This document shows positions 19,132-27,056 of a stretch of DNA of 32,981 nt, piece after piece. The notes beneath the pieces are model-generated. The model was not told the DNA's origin and did no database searches. It saw only the letters and a list, made by a program, of their open reading frames with translations. Both the position numbers and the translations under genes were made by a program. Numbering within the stretch: the stretch's first letter is position 1; every line of letters begins with the position of its first letter. This stretch comes from Lysobacterales bacterium (GTDB taxonomy: Bacteria > Pseudomonadota > Gammaproteobacteria > Xanthomonadales > Marinicellaceae): assembly GCA_026996795.1 (NCBI GenBank), contig JALWKC010000266.1, positions 1 to 32,981 on the forward strand, written 5' to 3'.

Positions 19132-20171
19132 AAGATGTCCTTGAGTTGGTGATGGCCTGTGGGCTTCTTGGCCAGCTTTTGGCCCATGGCGTGAACAGCA
19201 AAAACCAGCCCGATGGCCGCGAACAGAGACAGCAGAGAATACAGCAGGTCAGCGGTTGGCACCTGCCAGGGCATGATTTTTTCGGCAACAGCCATGCTAT
19301 GGGCCACCAGCGAACCGGTCTCAAGGCGGGTTTCCCAGGGCCAGATTTTTCGCAGGGAACCCAGCATCAGCCCACACAGAAACAGCAAGGTCTGGCTGTG
19401 GTAACGCGCCAGCAACCATTTGAGGAAATGGGAAAACCCCAGCAAGCCAATGGCCGCTCCGGCAATAAAAACCGCCAGCACCAGCCATTGGCGTTCATCC
19501 ACGGCCGCAATCAGCACCGAATACATGCCCAGCAAAAGCAAAATGAAACTGCCCGAGATGCCCGGCAGTATCATGGCCGTAATGGCCAACATGCCGGAGA
19601 AAAACACCATCCCCAGGGACGGATTGACCTGGACCTGAGTCAAGGCACTGATCCACCAGCCGACCATCAAGCCTGGCAGGATCCACAACAAGGCCGATGC
19701 CGTTTTGGGTCTGGCTCGCTGGATAATCAACACCGCCGAGGCCAGAATCAGGCCAAAGAAAAATGACCAGGTCACCAGTGGCTGGTGCACCAGCAGCCAG
19801 CGAATCACGCCAGCCAGCAGAAGAAACGCCGTGGCGATACCCGCCAGCAGGCTGAGCAGGAAGGCGCCATCAATGCGCTGCCAGAATAATTTGGGCTGGC
19901 CTTGCAACAACATAAGAACATTCTGCGGCGTCACCGAGGCAATGGCCGCAATCAGGCGGTCATAAATACCGGTAATCAGGGCCATGGTGCCGCCGGACAC
20001 ACCAGGCACCACATCCGCTGCCCCCATTAATACGCCTTTCAACCAGGTCAGGCCAATTTGCCTGGCCGTGAGGGAAGGCGGATTTGACGGCGAATGACTG
20101 TCAGTGGAAGAAGCGTTTTTTCCCGGCGGCATGGCAGGTGTTGACTGGCTTGCAGAAGACGGATCCGGCAC
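19128..20171 (-). CDS. popT: DUF368 membrane protein, undecaprenyl phosphate transporter family
   Basis: A 347-residue polytopic inner-membrane protein with about eight hydrophobic segments. The two family signatures are present as inverted-repeat halves: MGAADVVPGVSGGTMA (about 49-64) and MILPGISGSFILLL (about 200-213). DUF368 proteins have been shown in other bacteria to recycle undecaprenyl phosphate across the membrane (PopT), the carrier for peptidoglycan and O-antigen; applying that here is family-based inference. A long polar N-terminal tail rich in S and P (1-35) precedes the first segment. The start is a GTG with AAGGA 7 bp upstream. It is divergent from dusA and coupled to sbcB. Confidence 0.88.
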   Translation of the reverse strand: MPDPSSASQSTPAMPPGKNASSTDSHSPSNPPSLTARQIGLTWLKGVLMGAADVVPGVSGGTMALITGIYDRLIAAIASVTPQNVLMLLQGQPKLFWQRIDGAFLLSLLAGIATAFLLLAGVIRWLLVHQPLVTWSFFFGLILASAVLIIQRARPKTASALLWILPGLMVGWWISALTQVQVNPSLGMVFFSGMLAITAMILPGISGSFILLLLGMYSVLIAAVDERQWLVLAVFIAGAAIGLLGFSHFLKWLLARYHSQTLLFLCGLMLGSLRKIWPWETRLETGSLVAHSMAVAEKIMPWQVPTADLLYSLLSLFAAIGLVFAVHAMGQKLAKKPTGHHQLKDIL

Positions 20172-20240
20172 GATTTATTCCTTTGGGCTGGGCTGAGGGC
20201 ATTGTATCATTGCGTTTTTCCTTGCCGTGGTCAATCGCCC

Positions 20241-21257
20241 ATGCCAGCCGTGCCGCCCAACGCCCCATCAACCAGCCTGACTCACCGCCTGTGCGTGGCC
20301 CCCATGCTGGACTGGACGGATCGCCATTGCCGCTATTTTCACCGGCTGCTGGCGCCGTCGGCATGCCTGTACAGCGAGATGATCACCACCGGCGCCTTGC
20401 TGCATGGCGAGCCTGCGCGGCAGCTGGCGTTTTCCCCGGCAGAAAAGCCGGTGGCCTTGCAACTCGGTGGCAGCGACCCGGAGTCACTGGCGGCCTGCGC
20501 CAGACTGGGTGAACAGTGGGGTTATGACGAAATCAACCTGAATGTTGGCTGCCCCAGCGACCGAGTCCAGCAAGGGCGTTTTGGCGCCTGCCTGATGAAG
20601 GAACCGGGTCTGGTGGCCGACTGCGTTCGTGCCATGAACGATGCCGTTGATCGTCCTGTCACCGTCAAAACCCGGATCGGGGTGGATGACATTGAAAGCT
20701 ATGAATATCTCAGGGACTTCGTTCAGCGGTGTCAACACGCCGGTTGCAGCACACTGATTCTGCACGCCCGCAAGGCCTGGCTGAACGGCCTCAGCCCCAA
20801 GCAGAACCGAACCGTGCCGCCGCTCAAATACGACTACGCCTACCGACTGAAGTCTGACTTCCCCCAGCTGGAAGTCGTGCTCAACGGCGGCATTGATTCG
20901 GTGATAGCAGCCATTGAGCACCTGCAGCAGACAGACGGCGTCATGATTGGTCGGGCGGCCTGGAACAACCCGTGGCTGCTGGCTGAACTGCAAAACGCCC
21001 TTTTCCCTGACGGCCCTCCGGCACCGGCATTGCGCGATGAGGTATTGGGACGCTATGGCCGGTATTGCCAGGAACAACTGGCTCAGGGCACGCCGCTGAA
21101 CTGGTTGATTCGCCCCATTCTGGGCCTGTATCATGGCCTGCCGGGAAACCGCCTGTGGAAAAACCACCTGGTCAGTCAGGCACCCCGGCGCCCGGCTAAC
21201 GTGGCAGTACTGGATGAAGCGCGCCAACTGATTCCCATTGCCCCTGGCACCGTATAA
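20241..21257 (+). CDS. dusA: tRNA-dihydrouridine synthase DusA
   Basis: DusA reduces uridines 20/20a of tRNA with FMN and NADPH. The 338-residue product has the N-terminal FMN-binding VAPMLDWTDRHCRYFHRLL, the YSEMITTGALLHG segment typical of DusA, the catalytic cysteine C104 in NVGCPSDRVQQGRFGACLM, the VKTRIGVDD motif, HARKAWLNGLSPKQNR, and the phosphate-binding NGGI and MIGRAAWNNPW segments. An upstream TTG at 20202 is open in frame, but the family start fits the ATG at 20241. The ribosome site is weak. Transcription divergent from the DUF368 gene. Confidence 0.95.
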   Translation: MPAVPPNAPSTSLTHRLCVAPMLDWTDRHCRYFHRLLAPSACLYSEMITTGALLHGEPARQLAFSPAEKPVALQLGGSDPESLAACARLGEQWGYDEINLNVGCPSDRVQQGRFGACLMKEPGLVADCVRAMNDAVDRPVTVKTRIGVDDIESYEYLRDFVQRCQHAGCSTLILHARKAWLNGLSPKQNRTVPPLKYDYAYRLKSDFPQLEVVLNGGIDSVIAAIEHLQQTDGVMIGRAAWNNPWLLAELQNALFPDGPPAPALRDEVLGRYGRYCQEQLAQGTPLNWLIRPILGLYHGLPGNRLWKNHLVSQAPRRPANVAVLDEARQLIPIAPGTV

Positions 21258-21279
21258 CACAATCCGTACAAATTTTTAG

Positions 21280-21440
21280 GGAAGCTCTGATTGAATCTGG
21301 CGCGAGCAGATTGTCGTGAAAAATTGTTCAGTTCAAGGCGCAAACCGCACGTAATAGCAAGGCTATTGCGAAGGTTTGCAACGCAGAAATGGGCGATTTT
21401 GCGCCACAAGATGCCGTGTCACGATTTGATCAGAGTTTCC
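21280..21440. mobile_element. Family B element upstream of the CtlX-like gene
   Basis: A 161-bp copy with end GGAAGCTCTGATTGAATC at left and a slightly changed right end (GATTTGATCAGAGTTTCC), and the central palindrome around AATAGCAAGGCTATT. It is flanked by TTAG at 21276-21279 and TTAG at 21441-21444. It is inverted relative to the copies at 7483 and 25597 and parallel to the copy at 22448. It lies 22 bp after the dusA stop and 63 bp before the CtlX-like ATG. A reading frame is open through it into that gene, but a real ATG with AGGA lies downstream. Confidence 0.9.
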
Positions 21441-21503
21441 TTAGAGACCCGGCCCGGCACGCTTGCCAAAATGCACAACAAAACACGACAGAACAGGACA
21501 GCC

Positions 21504-22448
21504 ATGACTCAACCCATGACCCAGCCATTGATTGTTTCTTCCCCGGAAGACTTTAAGCGCCACATCACACCGGAGCGATTCCCGCGCACACTCCCGGCCA
21601 CCATGAAAGGCGCGTTCATGGTCTCGCCGGTGGGCTTTTCACTGGACGAACAGACCGCCAGGGACAACCACTACATGCGCATGGGCGAAGGCACCGATGC
21701 CCTGCGCGCCATGGCCCAGCAAATGGAACTGGCACGGCGAATCGGCACCTGCGGGGTGCCGGTGGCCACCTTTCCGGGCTCACCGGAAACCCCGGACGCG
21801 GTGTTCCCCAACAATGCCTTTGCCACCAGCCACCACCGGCGTTGCATCATTGGCCACATGCGGCATGAAAACCGCCAAAAGGAGACACAGCGAGCCGACA
21901 TGCGCCGGTTTTTCAGCGAGGTGCTGGGCTACGAAACCATTGACCTGTCACAAGCGCCTGTTATTGCCGAACTCACCGGGGCACTGGTGCCGGATCGCGC
22001 GCGCAATATCGGCTTTGTGGGCCTGAGCGAACGGGTTGATGAAGCCGGCGCACACGCCATGGCCAGGGCATTCGGGCTGGACGCTTTGTTCCGGTTTGAC
22101 CTCAAGCCCGATGAATACCACACCAACGTGGTGATGGCCGTGCTGGCCGGCAAAGCCCTGGTGATTCACCCGGGCTCTTTTGCCGATCCGCAGGTGCCAC
22201 AGGCCATTATCCGGTTTTATGCCGACCGCAGCATTGTGCTCAGTGATGAGGAGAAAATGGCCTTTGCCGGCAATTGCATCAGCATCACCGAAAATGACGT
22301 GTTTTTCAGCCAGACCGCCCTCCAAACACTGACTCGGGAAAAGCAACAGCGGCTGCGTGACTGGGGGTTCCGCCTGCACGCAGTGGACGTGAGCGAGCTG
22401 GAAAAGGCTGGCGGTTCACTGCGCTGCATGGTGGGCGAAATTTTTTAG
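21504..22448 (+). CDS. CtlX-like / arginine deiminase-related hydrolase
   Basis: A 314-residue protein of the guanidino-group-modifying (amidinotransferase/deiminase) superfamily. Landmarks are PDAVFPNNAFAT (D98), EYHTNVVM with H206, and a near C-terminal SLRCMVGEIF with C308 as the likely nucleophile, giving the Asp/His/Cys set of this fold. Length and motifs best fit the CtlX citrulline/arginine-related hydrolases; the exact substrate (citrulline, arginine, methylarginine) cannot be told. It is shorter than AstB and ADI. The ATG at 21504 is preceded by AGGA at 6 bp. The gene is bracketed by two direct family B copies, one ending 63 bp before it and one starting in its stop codon. No arginine-pathway gene is adjacent. 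Confidence 0.82.
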   Translation: MTQPMTQPLIVSSPEDFKRHITPERFPRTLPATMKGAFMVSPVGFSLDEQTARDNHYMRMGEGTDALRAMAQQMELARRIGTCGVPVATFPGSPETPDAVFPNNAFATSHHRRCIIGHMRHENRQKETQRADMRRFFSEVLGYETIDLSQAPVIAELTGALVPDRARNIGFVGLSERVDEAGAHAMARAFGLDALFRFDLKPDEYHTNVVMAVLAGKALVIHPGSFADPQVPQAIIRFYADRSIVLSDEEKMAFAGNCISITENDVFFSQTALQTLTREKQQRLRDWGFRLHAVDVSELEKAGGSLRCMVGEIF

Positions 22449-22608
22449 GAAAGTCTGGTTGAATCTGGCGCGAGCAAATTGTCGTGTAAAATTGCTCAGT
22501 TCAAGGCACAAACCGCACGCAATAGCGAGCTATTGTGAAGGTTTGCAACGCAGAAATGGACGATGTTACGCCACAAGATGCCGTGTCACGATTCGATCAG
22601 AGCTTTCT
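22448..22608. mobile_element. Family B element between the CtlX-like gene and an unknown gene
   Basis: A 161-bp degraded copy, same orientation as the one at 21280. Left end GGAAAGTCTGGTTGAATC and right end GATTCGATCAGAGCTTTCT differ from the consensus at several bases. The central palindrome is intact (AATAGCGAGCTATT). No clear target duplication is seen (TTTA against TGGG). Its first base overlaps the stop codon of the upstream gene. A GGGAG ribosome site for the next gene begins two bases past its right end. Confidence 0.85.
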
Positions 22609-22620
22609 TGGGAGATAGCC

Positions 22621-23040
22621 ATGTACGAATACGTTTTCTTTCACCGCCAACTGGCGGAAGAATTTCTCACCGCCGCGCGCCAGTACGACCCACAGGCCCA
22701 ACTGCTCTGGCAGGAGCCGGCCTGGGAAGTGCATGTGAGTGAATCCATCAGCGACGAGGATGAAGCCACACTGGCTGACCGCTATGACACGCTATTTGAC
22801 CAGGACCGTGACCGCTATGAAGCCGGCCATCAAGCAGAATGCCGCTACCATGCCGCCAGCGTTGAATTATCGCTGTCCAACGGCCAAACTGTTTACGCGC
22901 AAGTGGATCCCCGCATCATGGACAAGGTCACCAACGCCCTCAGTCACGAGGAACTGATGCGCCTGCTGAGTGACATCGTGTTTGCGGTGGAAAACCCCGA
23001 TGAACGCAGCATTTGCCAACGCTATCGAACCAGATTCTGA
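22621..23040 (+). CDS. Acidic protein of unknown function
   Basis: A 139-residue cytosolic product not recognised. The ATG at 22621 follows GGGAG by 6 bp, so this start is firm even though the frame is open back into the family B element. The protein is acidic, with a DEDEATLADRYDTLFDQDRDRYEAG segment that is likely helical (about 42-66 region), and a C-terminal half with alternating hydrophobic residues (VELSLSNGQTVYAQVDPRIM) suggesting strands. No signal peptide or membrane segment is seen. It lies between a family B copy and thrB, with a probable terminator after it. Codon use resembles its neighbours, so it looks native. Confidence 0.72.
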   Translation: MYEYVFFHRQLAEEFLTAARQYDPQAQLLWQEPAWEVHVSESISDEDEATLADRYDTLFDQDRDRYEAGHQAECRYHAASVELSLSNGQTVYAQVDPRIMDKVTNALSHEELMRLLSDIVFAVENPDERSICQRYRTRF

Positions 23041-23166
23041 TTCCAACTCCAGGCACCTTCATTATGAGAAATTATAAATAGGTAAAGTACGTCTAGTTTT
23101 GATACTTAACCCCCGTCGAGTCTCGACTGATCACTGCAGAGAAACGATTCACTCAGCTAAACAAAA

Positions 23167-23196
23167 CCGGCCCCGCAAGGGATCGGCTTTCTTGTT
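23167..23196 (+). terminator. Probable terminator after the acidic unknown gene
   Basis: CCGGCCCC and GGGATCGG form a stem with one mismatch and a wobble around a GCAA tetraloop, followed by CTTTCTTGTT. It lies 127 bp after the stop, before the thrB promoter region. The stem is imperfect, so strength is uncertain. Confidence 0.5.
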
Positions 23197-23280
23197 ACTT
23201 GTGCGTAACCCTGCAACAAGGTCAAGCCCTTTTGGCCGGACTCAGGCACTCTGGCGGTTTATCCGCAGCGCCCATTGAGG

Positions 23281-23286
23281 CATAAT
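23281..23286 (+). promoter_or_regulatory. -10 box close to the thrB start
   Basis: CATAAT ends 7 bp before the thrB ATG at 23294, and there is no close ribosome site. The upstream region shows no good -35. It suggests a very short or absent leader for thrB. No thr attenuator leader peptide was found in the preceding 250 bp. Confidence 0.35.
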
Positions 23287-23293
23287 CCAGCGC

Positions 23294-24271
23294 ATGAATC
23301 AGTCAAAAACCGACCAGCCGGTCTTTCGCGCCTACGCACCGGCATCCATTGGCAATTTTTCCGTGGGTTATGATCTACTCGGTGCAGCCATTAAGCCCGT
23401 TGATGGGCCGTTGCTGGGGGATGTGGTGGAAGCCACCCCGGCGCCGACTTATTCATTGCGGGTAATCGGAACACAAGCGCATGTGGTGCCCGCTGATCCT
23501 GCAGATAATCTGGTCACAAAAACCTATTTGCGCTTTGTGGATGCTCTGCACCACCGCCAGCTGCCTTCTCAGCCACTGGCACTGACCTTGCACAAAAACC
23601 TGCCCGTGGCCAGCGGCCTGGGCTCCAGTGCTGCGTCCATTGTGGCCACCTTATTGGCACTCAACCACGCCTGCGACAAACCGCTGACAACAGCCGAACT
23701 GCTGATGCTGGCCGCGGAACTGGAAGGCAGCGTTTCCGGTTCGCCCCATTTTGATAACGTGGCTCCCAGTCTGCTGGGTGGCTTGCTGCTGATGACCGGG
23801 TTACAGACAGAACCCGCCCGCACACTGCCATTCCCTGATGACTGGTTGCTGGTGGTGAGCTTTCCCGGCACGGCCGTCAGCACCCGCGCTGCCCGGCAGG
23901 CGGTGCCTGAAAAAATACCCGTTAACACGGCCATTGCCTACGCGCGCAACCTGGCCAATTTCATTCACCTCCTGCACACGGGTCAGGCGGCCCAGGCGGC
24001 GGTCCATGTGCGGGATGTGGTGGCTGAACCGCATCGCCTGTCCCTGCTGCCCGGATACGAAGACTTTGCCCACCAGGCCAGGGAAGCCGGCGCGCTGGCG
24101 GTGGGCATTTCCGGTTCCGGCCCCACAGCGTTTGCCCTGTGCGATAACATGGCCACCGCCGATAAACTGCAACAACTGGCATTGGCCACCTATTGCGCGT
24201 CCCCCGATGAGGACAAAGACGCTTTCAGCCACATTTGCCAACTGGATCAGACCGGAGCCCGACTGCTGTGA
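23294..24271 (+). CDS. thrB: Homoserine kinase
   Basis: ThrB phosphorylates homoserine for threonine synthesis. The 325-residue GHMP kinase resembles E. coli ThrB along its whole length: AYAPASIGNFSVGYDLLGAAI at the N-terminus, the ATP-binding loop LPVASGLGSSAAS (103-115), GSPHFDNVAPSLLGG, and the C-terminal GISGSGPTAFALC. The ATG at 23294 gives a short tail before the first motif. Its TGA overlaps the thrC GTG. No thrA (aspartate kinase-homoserine dehydrogenase) precedes it here, unlike the thrABC operon of E. coli. Confidence 0.97.
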   Translation: MNQSKTDQPVFRAYAPASIGNFSVGYDLLGAAIKPVDGPLLGDVVEATPAPTYSLRVIGTQAHVVPADPADNLVTKTYLRFVDALHHRQLPSQPLALTLHKNLPVASGLGSSAASIVATLLALNHACDKPLTTAELLMLAAELEGSVSGSPHFDNVAPSLLGGLLLMTGLQTEPARTLPFPDDWLLVVSFPGTAVSTRAARQAVPEKIPVNTAIAYARNLANFIHLLHTGQAAQAAVHVRDVVAEPHRLSLLPGYEDFAHQAREAGALAVGISGSGPTAFALCDNMATADKLQQLALATYCASPDEDKDAFSHICQLDQTGARLL

Positions 24272-25536
24272 GACTGCATAACCTGAAACACCCCGAAGAA
24301 ACCGTTGATTTTCGCCAGGCCGTGATCCAGGGGCTGGGGCGTGACCGTGGGCTGTTCTTTCCTGAGTGCCTGGACCGGATGGAGAACATCCCGGCCTTGC
24401 TGGACCTGCCTTTTGTGCCACGCAGTGCGCGCATCCTCAAGCACCTGATTGGCGACGAGCTGTCTCTGGACGACCTCACCACCATGGTGCAACGCGCCTT
24501 TGATTTTCCCCTGGCGGTTGAGCCAGTCACGGAAAATATCAGCACACTGGAGCTGTTTCACGGCCCCACCCTGGCCTTCAAGGATTTCGGCGCGCGTTTT
24601 ATGGCGCAATGCCTGGCGGCGTTCAATGACAAAGACGAAGTTACCATCCTCACGGCCACCTCCGGAGACACCGGCGCCGCCGTGGCACATGCCTTTTACC
24701 GCCTGCCTGGCATCCGGGTAAAAATCCTCTACCCCAAAGGTAAAATTTCACCGCTGCAGGAAAAACTGTTCTGCTCACTGGGGCACAACATTGAAACCAT
24801 CGCCATTGAAGGGGATTTTGATGACTGCCAGCGTTTGGTGAAGTCGGCTTTCGCGCATGAGGGCATTCGCCAGCAATTGAACCTGACCTCGGCCAATTCC
24901 ATCAATATTGCCCGATTGCTGGCCCAGGTGACGTATTATTTTGAAGCCGCCGCCAGACACCGGGCAGGCAATCTGGTGGTCTCGGTGCCCAGCGGCAATT
25001 TTGGCAATTTGACCGCCGGACTCATGGCCCGGGCACTGGGCGCGCCCATCAAGCGCTTTGTGGCCGCCACCAACGTCAATGACACCGTGCCACGGTATCT
25101 GCTTAACCACCACTGGCAACCCCGCCCCACCGTGGCCACCGACTCCAATGCCATGGATGTGGCCGAACCCAACAACTGGCCGCGCATCATGGCCCTGTTT
25201 GGCAATGACCTGAATGCGGTCAAAGCCGTGGTTCATGGCTGCGCCTTTAGCGACACCGAAACCCGGGCGGCCATGCGCGAACTGGACACACAGGACTATG
25301 TCAGCGAACCCCACGGTGCGGTGGCCTATTGCGGACTGAAAGACACCCTCGCCGATAACGAACACGGGCTGTTTCTGGGTACCGCGCACCCGGCCAAGTT
25401 CCTGCAAACGGTGGAATCGGTGCTGTCTCGGCCACTGCCCTTCCCCCCAGCTCTTGAACGGGTCAGGAACGCGCCTGTTCTGTCCCGAACCATGACCAAC
25501 GACACGCGCGATTTCCTCCGCCATCTGCTAGGATAA
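24268..25536 (+). CDS. thrC: Threonine synthase
   Basis: ThrC converts phosphohomoserine to threonine with pyridoxal phosphate. The 422-residue product begins VRLHNLKHPEETVDF, matching the family N-terminus, which places the start at the GTG at 24268 that overlaps the thrB stop as GTGA; GGAG lies 10 bp upstream. The PLP lysine is K105 in HGPTLAFKDFGARF. The TSGDTGAAVAHAF phosphate loop and VPSGNFGNL cofactor-binding loop follow. The C-terminal part EPHGAVAYCGL is typical. A family A element begins 8 bp after the stop. Confidence 0.97.
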   Translation: MRLHNLKHPEETVDFRQAVIQGLGRDRGLFFPECLDRMENIPALLDLPFVPRSARILKHLIGDELSLDDLTTMVQRAFDFPLAVEPVTENISTLELFHGPTLAFKDFGARFMAQCLAAFNDKDEVTILTATSGDTGAAVAHAFYRLPGIRVKILYPKGKISPLQEKLFCSLGHNIETIAIEGDFDDCQRLVKSAFAHEGIRQQLNLTSANSINIARLLAQVTYYFEAAARHRAGNLVVSVPSGNFGNLTAGLMARALGAPIKRFVAATNVNDTVPRYLLNHHWQPRPTVATDSNAMDVAEPNNWPRIMALFGNDLNAVKAVVHGCAFSDTETRAAMRELDTQDYVSEPHGAVAYCGLKDTLADNEHGLFLGTAHPAKFLQTVESVLSRPLPFPPALERVRNAPVLSRTMTNDTRDFLRHLLG

Positions 25537-25596
25537 GCGCACTGTTATTAACCTGGCATCATTATAGGTGATGCTCAGGGCTTCAAGCCTGCCTCG

Positions 25597-25756
25597 GGAA
25601 GCTCTGATTGAATCGTGACACGGCATCTTGTGGCGTAAAATCGTCCATTTCTGCGTTGCAAGCCTTCCCAATAGCTGGCTATTGCGTGCGGTTTGCGCCT
25701 TGAACTGAACAATTTTTCACGCCAATCTGCTCGCGCCAGATTCAATCAGAGCTTCC
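25597..25756. mobile_element. Family B element nested in family A
   Basis: A 160-bp copy with perfect GGAAGCTCTGATTGAATC ends, flanked by CTCG at 25593-25596 and 25757-25760. The family A sequence continues across the junction (GCCTGCCTCG then GAACAAGGC), as in copy 1 at 262-278 on the other strand (with a single-base difference). The nesting shows that family B moved after this family A copy was in place. Confidence 0.92.
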
Positions 25757-25970
25757 CTCGGAACAAGGCATCGCTTGCAGCCAATGGTTGTTCCATTGGC
25801 AAAAGCGATAACGCCGGGCCGGGGCAGGCTTGAAGCCCCAACTCATTGATATAAAAAGCAGGCCGCGATGCGCTGTCCGCCAGACTGCGTTATCAACTCT
25901 TGCTGTAGAATGACTACAGCGGCGAGTTGATGCCTTGCTGGCAAACAGCGCATCACGGCTGAGCATCGCC

Positions 25971-25976
25971 TATAAT
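25971..25976 (+). promoter_or_regulatory. Element-supplied -10 box for the SPFH gene
   Basis: TATAAT lies in the right terminal repeat of family A copy 2, 29 bp before the SPFH ATG. In copy 1 the same position reads TATATT, so the consensus box arises from the paired change seen in this copy. A good -35 was not found, so promoter strength is uncertain. Confidence 0.4.
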
Positions 25977-26005
25977 GATGCCAGGTTAATAAAGGGAGGA
26001 GAACC

Positions 26006-26911
26006 ATGTCTGAATTGCAACCCATGAAAAAGAGCTCATTTGCCGGCATTATTGCCATTGTGCTGGTTATCCTGCTGCTGGTTTTTGGCACCCGCTTGTG
26101 GAAATCCGTGCCCGCCGGCCACGTGGCGGTGGCCACGCTGTTTGGCAAGGTGGTGGACAAGCCCTACAAGGAAGGCCTGCACATCCCCGTTAACCCGCTG
26201 TACCAGTGGACTGTTTACGACACCCGTGAGAAATCGCATTTCGAAACCGCCAAGGTGCCATCACAGGATCAACTGCAAACCTCCATTGACGTGAGCGTCC
26301 AGTATCGCCTGCGACCGGAGGACACGCCACGCATCCTGCGCACCACCGGCACCCGGGAACAGGTGCTGAGCGTGCATCTGGTGCCGAAACTCCGCTCATT
26401 ACTGCGCGAACAAGGCAAAAGCGTGAAACGTGCCGAGGATTTTTTCAAGGAAGAAACCCAGGCTAAACTGCAGGACTCCCTGCTCACTGGCCTGCGCGAA
26501 TACCTGGATCCCAAAGGTGTGGACGTGAGCGCGGTGTTACTGCGCGATATTTCCCTGCCACCCTTTATCACCAAGGCCATTGAAGCCAAGAAAGAACGCG
26601 AGCAGGAAGTGGAAAAACAAAAAGCCGAGCTGGAACGTTTCCGTACCGAGCAGCAACAGAAAATTGCTGCTGCTGAAGCCGAGCGCAAGGCCGCCGAAGA
26701 AGAAGCCAAACAGCGCCGCATTCTGGCCGATGCCCAAGCCTATGAAATCCAGAAAATCAACCAGGCCATTGGCTCCAACCCCAACTACGTCAAACTGATG
26801 AGTCTGGAAGCGCTGAAATCCATCTCCAAGGACCCGGCCAGCAAAATCTATTTCATCGACAGCAACGCCGCCCAGCCATTGCCCCTGATGCACCTGTCTG
26901 ACAAACAGTAA
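26006..26911 (+). CDS. SPFH/prohibitin-family membrane protein
   Basis: A 301-residue inner-membrane protein: a short N-terminus, one transmembrane segment (about 12-29), an SPFH/band 7 domain (about 35-195) with PAGHVAVATLFGKVVDKPYKEGLH, and an alanine/glutamate/lysine-rich coiled coil (about 195-245) that ends before a C-terminal tail. Layout is like HflC and bacterial prohibitins, which form large rings around membrane proteases or lipid domains. No partner hflK, floA or NfeD gene is adjacent, so it is a stand-alone member. The start has a strong GGGAGGA site 5 bp upstream. Transcription may come from the family A element upstream. Confidence 0.85.
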   Translation: MSELQPMKKSSFAGIIAIVLVILLLVFGTRLWKSVPAGHVAVATLFGKVVDKPYKEGLHIPVNPLYQWTVYDTREKSHFETAKVPSQDQLQTSIDVSVQYRLRPEDTPRILRTTGTREQVLSVHLVPKLRSLLREQGKSVKRAEDFFKEETQAKLQDSLLTGLREYLDPKGVDVSAVLLRDISLPPFITKAIEAKKEREQEVEKQKAELERFRTEQQQKIAAAEAERKAAEEEAKQRRILADAQAYEIQKINQAIGSNPNYVKLMSLEALKSISKDPASKIYFIDSNAAQPLPLMHLSDKQ

Positions 26912-26952
26912 ACCGTAAGCCTGCTTGCCACAAGGGCCAATGCGACTCGCAC

Positions 26953-26979
26953 AACGCCACGTTTTCGTGGCGTTTTTTT
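26953..26979 (+). terminator. Rho-independent terminator of the SPFH gene
   Basis: AACGCCACG, loop TTTT, and CGTGGCGTT form a perfect 9-bp stem followed by a run of T (26973-26979), 41 bp after the stop. This is the clearest intrinsic terminator in the window. It separates the SPFH gene from the map-glnD-dap operon. Confidence 0.9.
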
Positions 26980-27020
26980 CTCCAGCCCTCACCCGGCAAC
27001 CGAATGGTTGTTTGTGGCGG

Positions 27021-27026
27021 TATAAT
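27021..27026 (+). promoter_or_regulatory. -10 box of the map-glnD-dapD-yffB-dapE operon
   Basis: TATAAT lies 30 bp before the map GTG and about 40 bp after the terminator. The -35 region (AACCGA at 17 bp) is weak, so the box may depend on an activator or may be a moderate promoter. Confidence 0.45.
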
Positions 27027-27056
27027 GCCGCTTTATCCGAAGCAAATGGAAGGCCC

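Larger units (their letters stand above)
25545..25992. mobile_element. Family A element, copy 2, split by a family B element
   Basis: A 448-bp unit; subtracting the nested 160-bp family B copy and its 4-bp target repeat leaves 284 bp, against 285 bp in copy 1. The ends read TTATTAACCTGGCATCA and TGATGCCAGGTTAATAA. Hairpin order is inverted relative to copy 1. Its terminal stem differs from copy 1 by a matched pair of changes: CATCAATATAGG against CATCATTATAGG at one end, and the matching complement at the other. It starts 8 bp after thrC and ends 13 bp before the SPFH gene, whose ribosome site abuts it. It occupies the whole thrC-SPFH gap. Confidence 0.9.

Noticed and set aside
21291-21503. 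N-terminal extension of the CtlX-like gene through the family B element (also 22459-22620 for the next gene)
   Set aside because: ATG codons with good ribosome sites lie downstream at 21504 and 22621, and the extension is composed of element sequence only.
23041-23293. Threonine attenuator leader peptide before thrB
   Set aside because: No short ORF rich in Thr/Ile codons was found; the only clear structure is a hairpin better explained as a terminator of the upstream gene.
21280-25756. Spaced family B copies as a CRISPR-like or integron array
   Set aside because: Copies are 160 bp, far apart, in both orientations, with target duplications and terminal repeats. There is no regular spacing and no cas or integrase gene.
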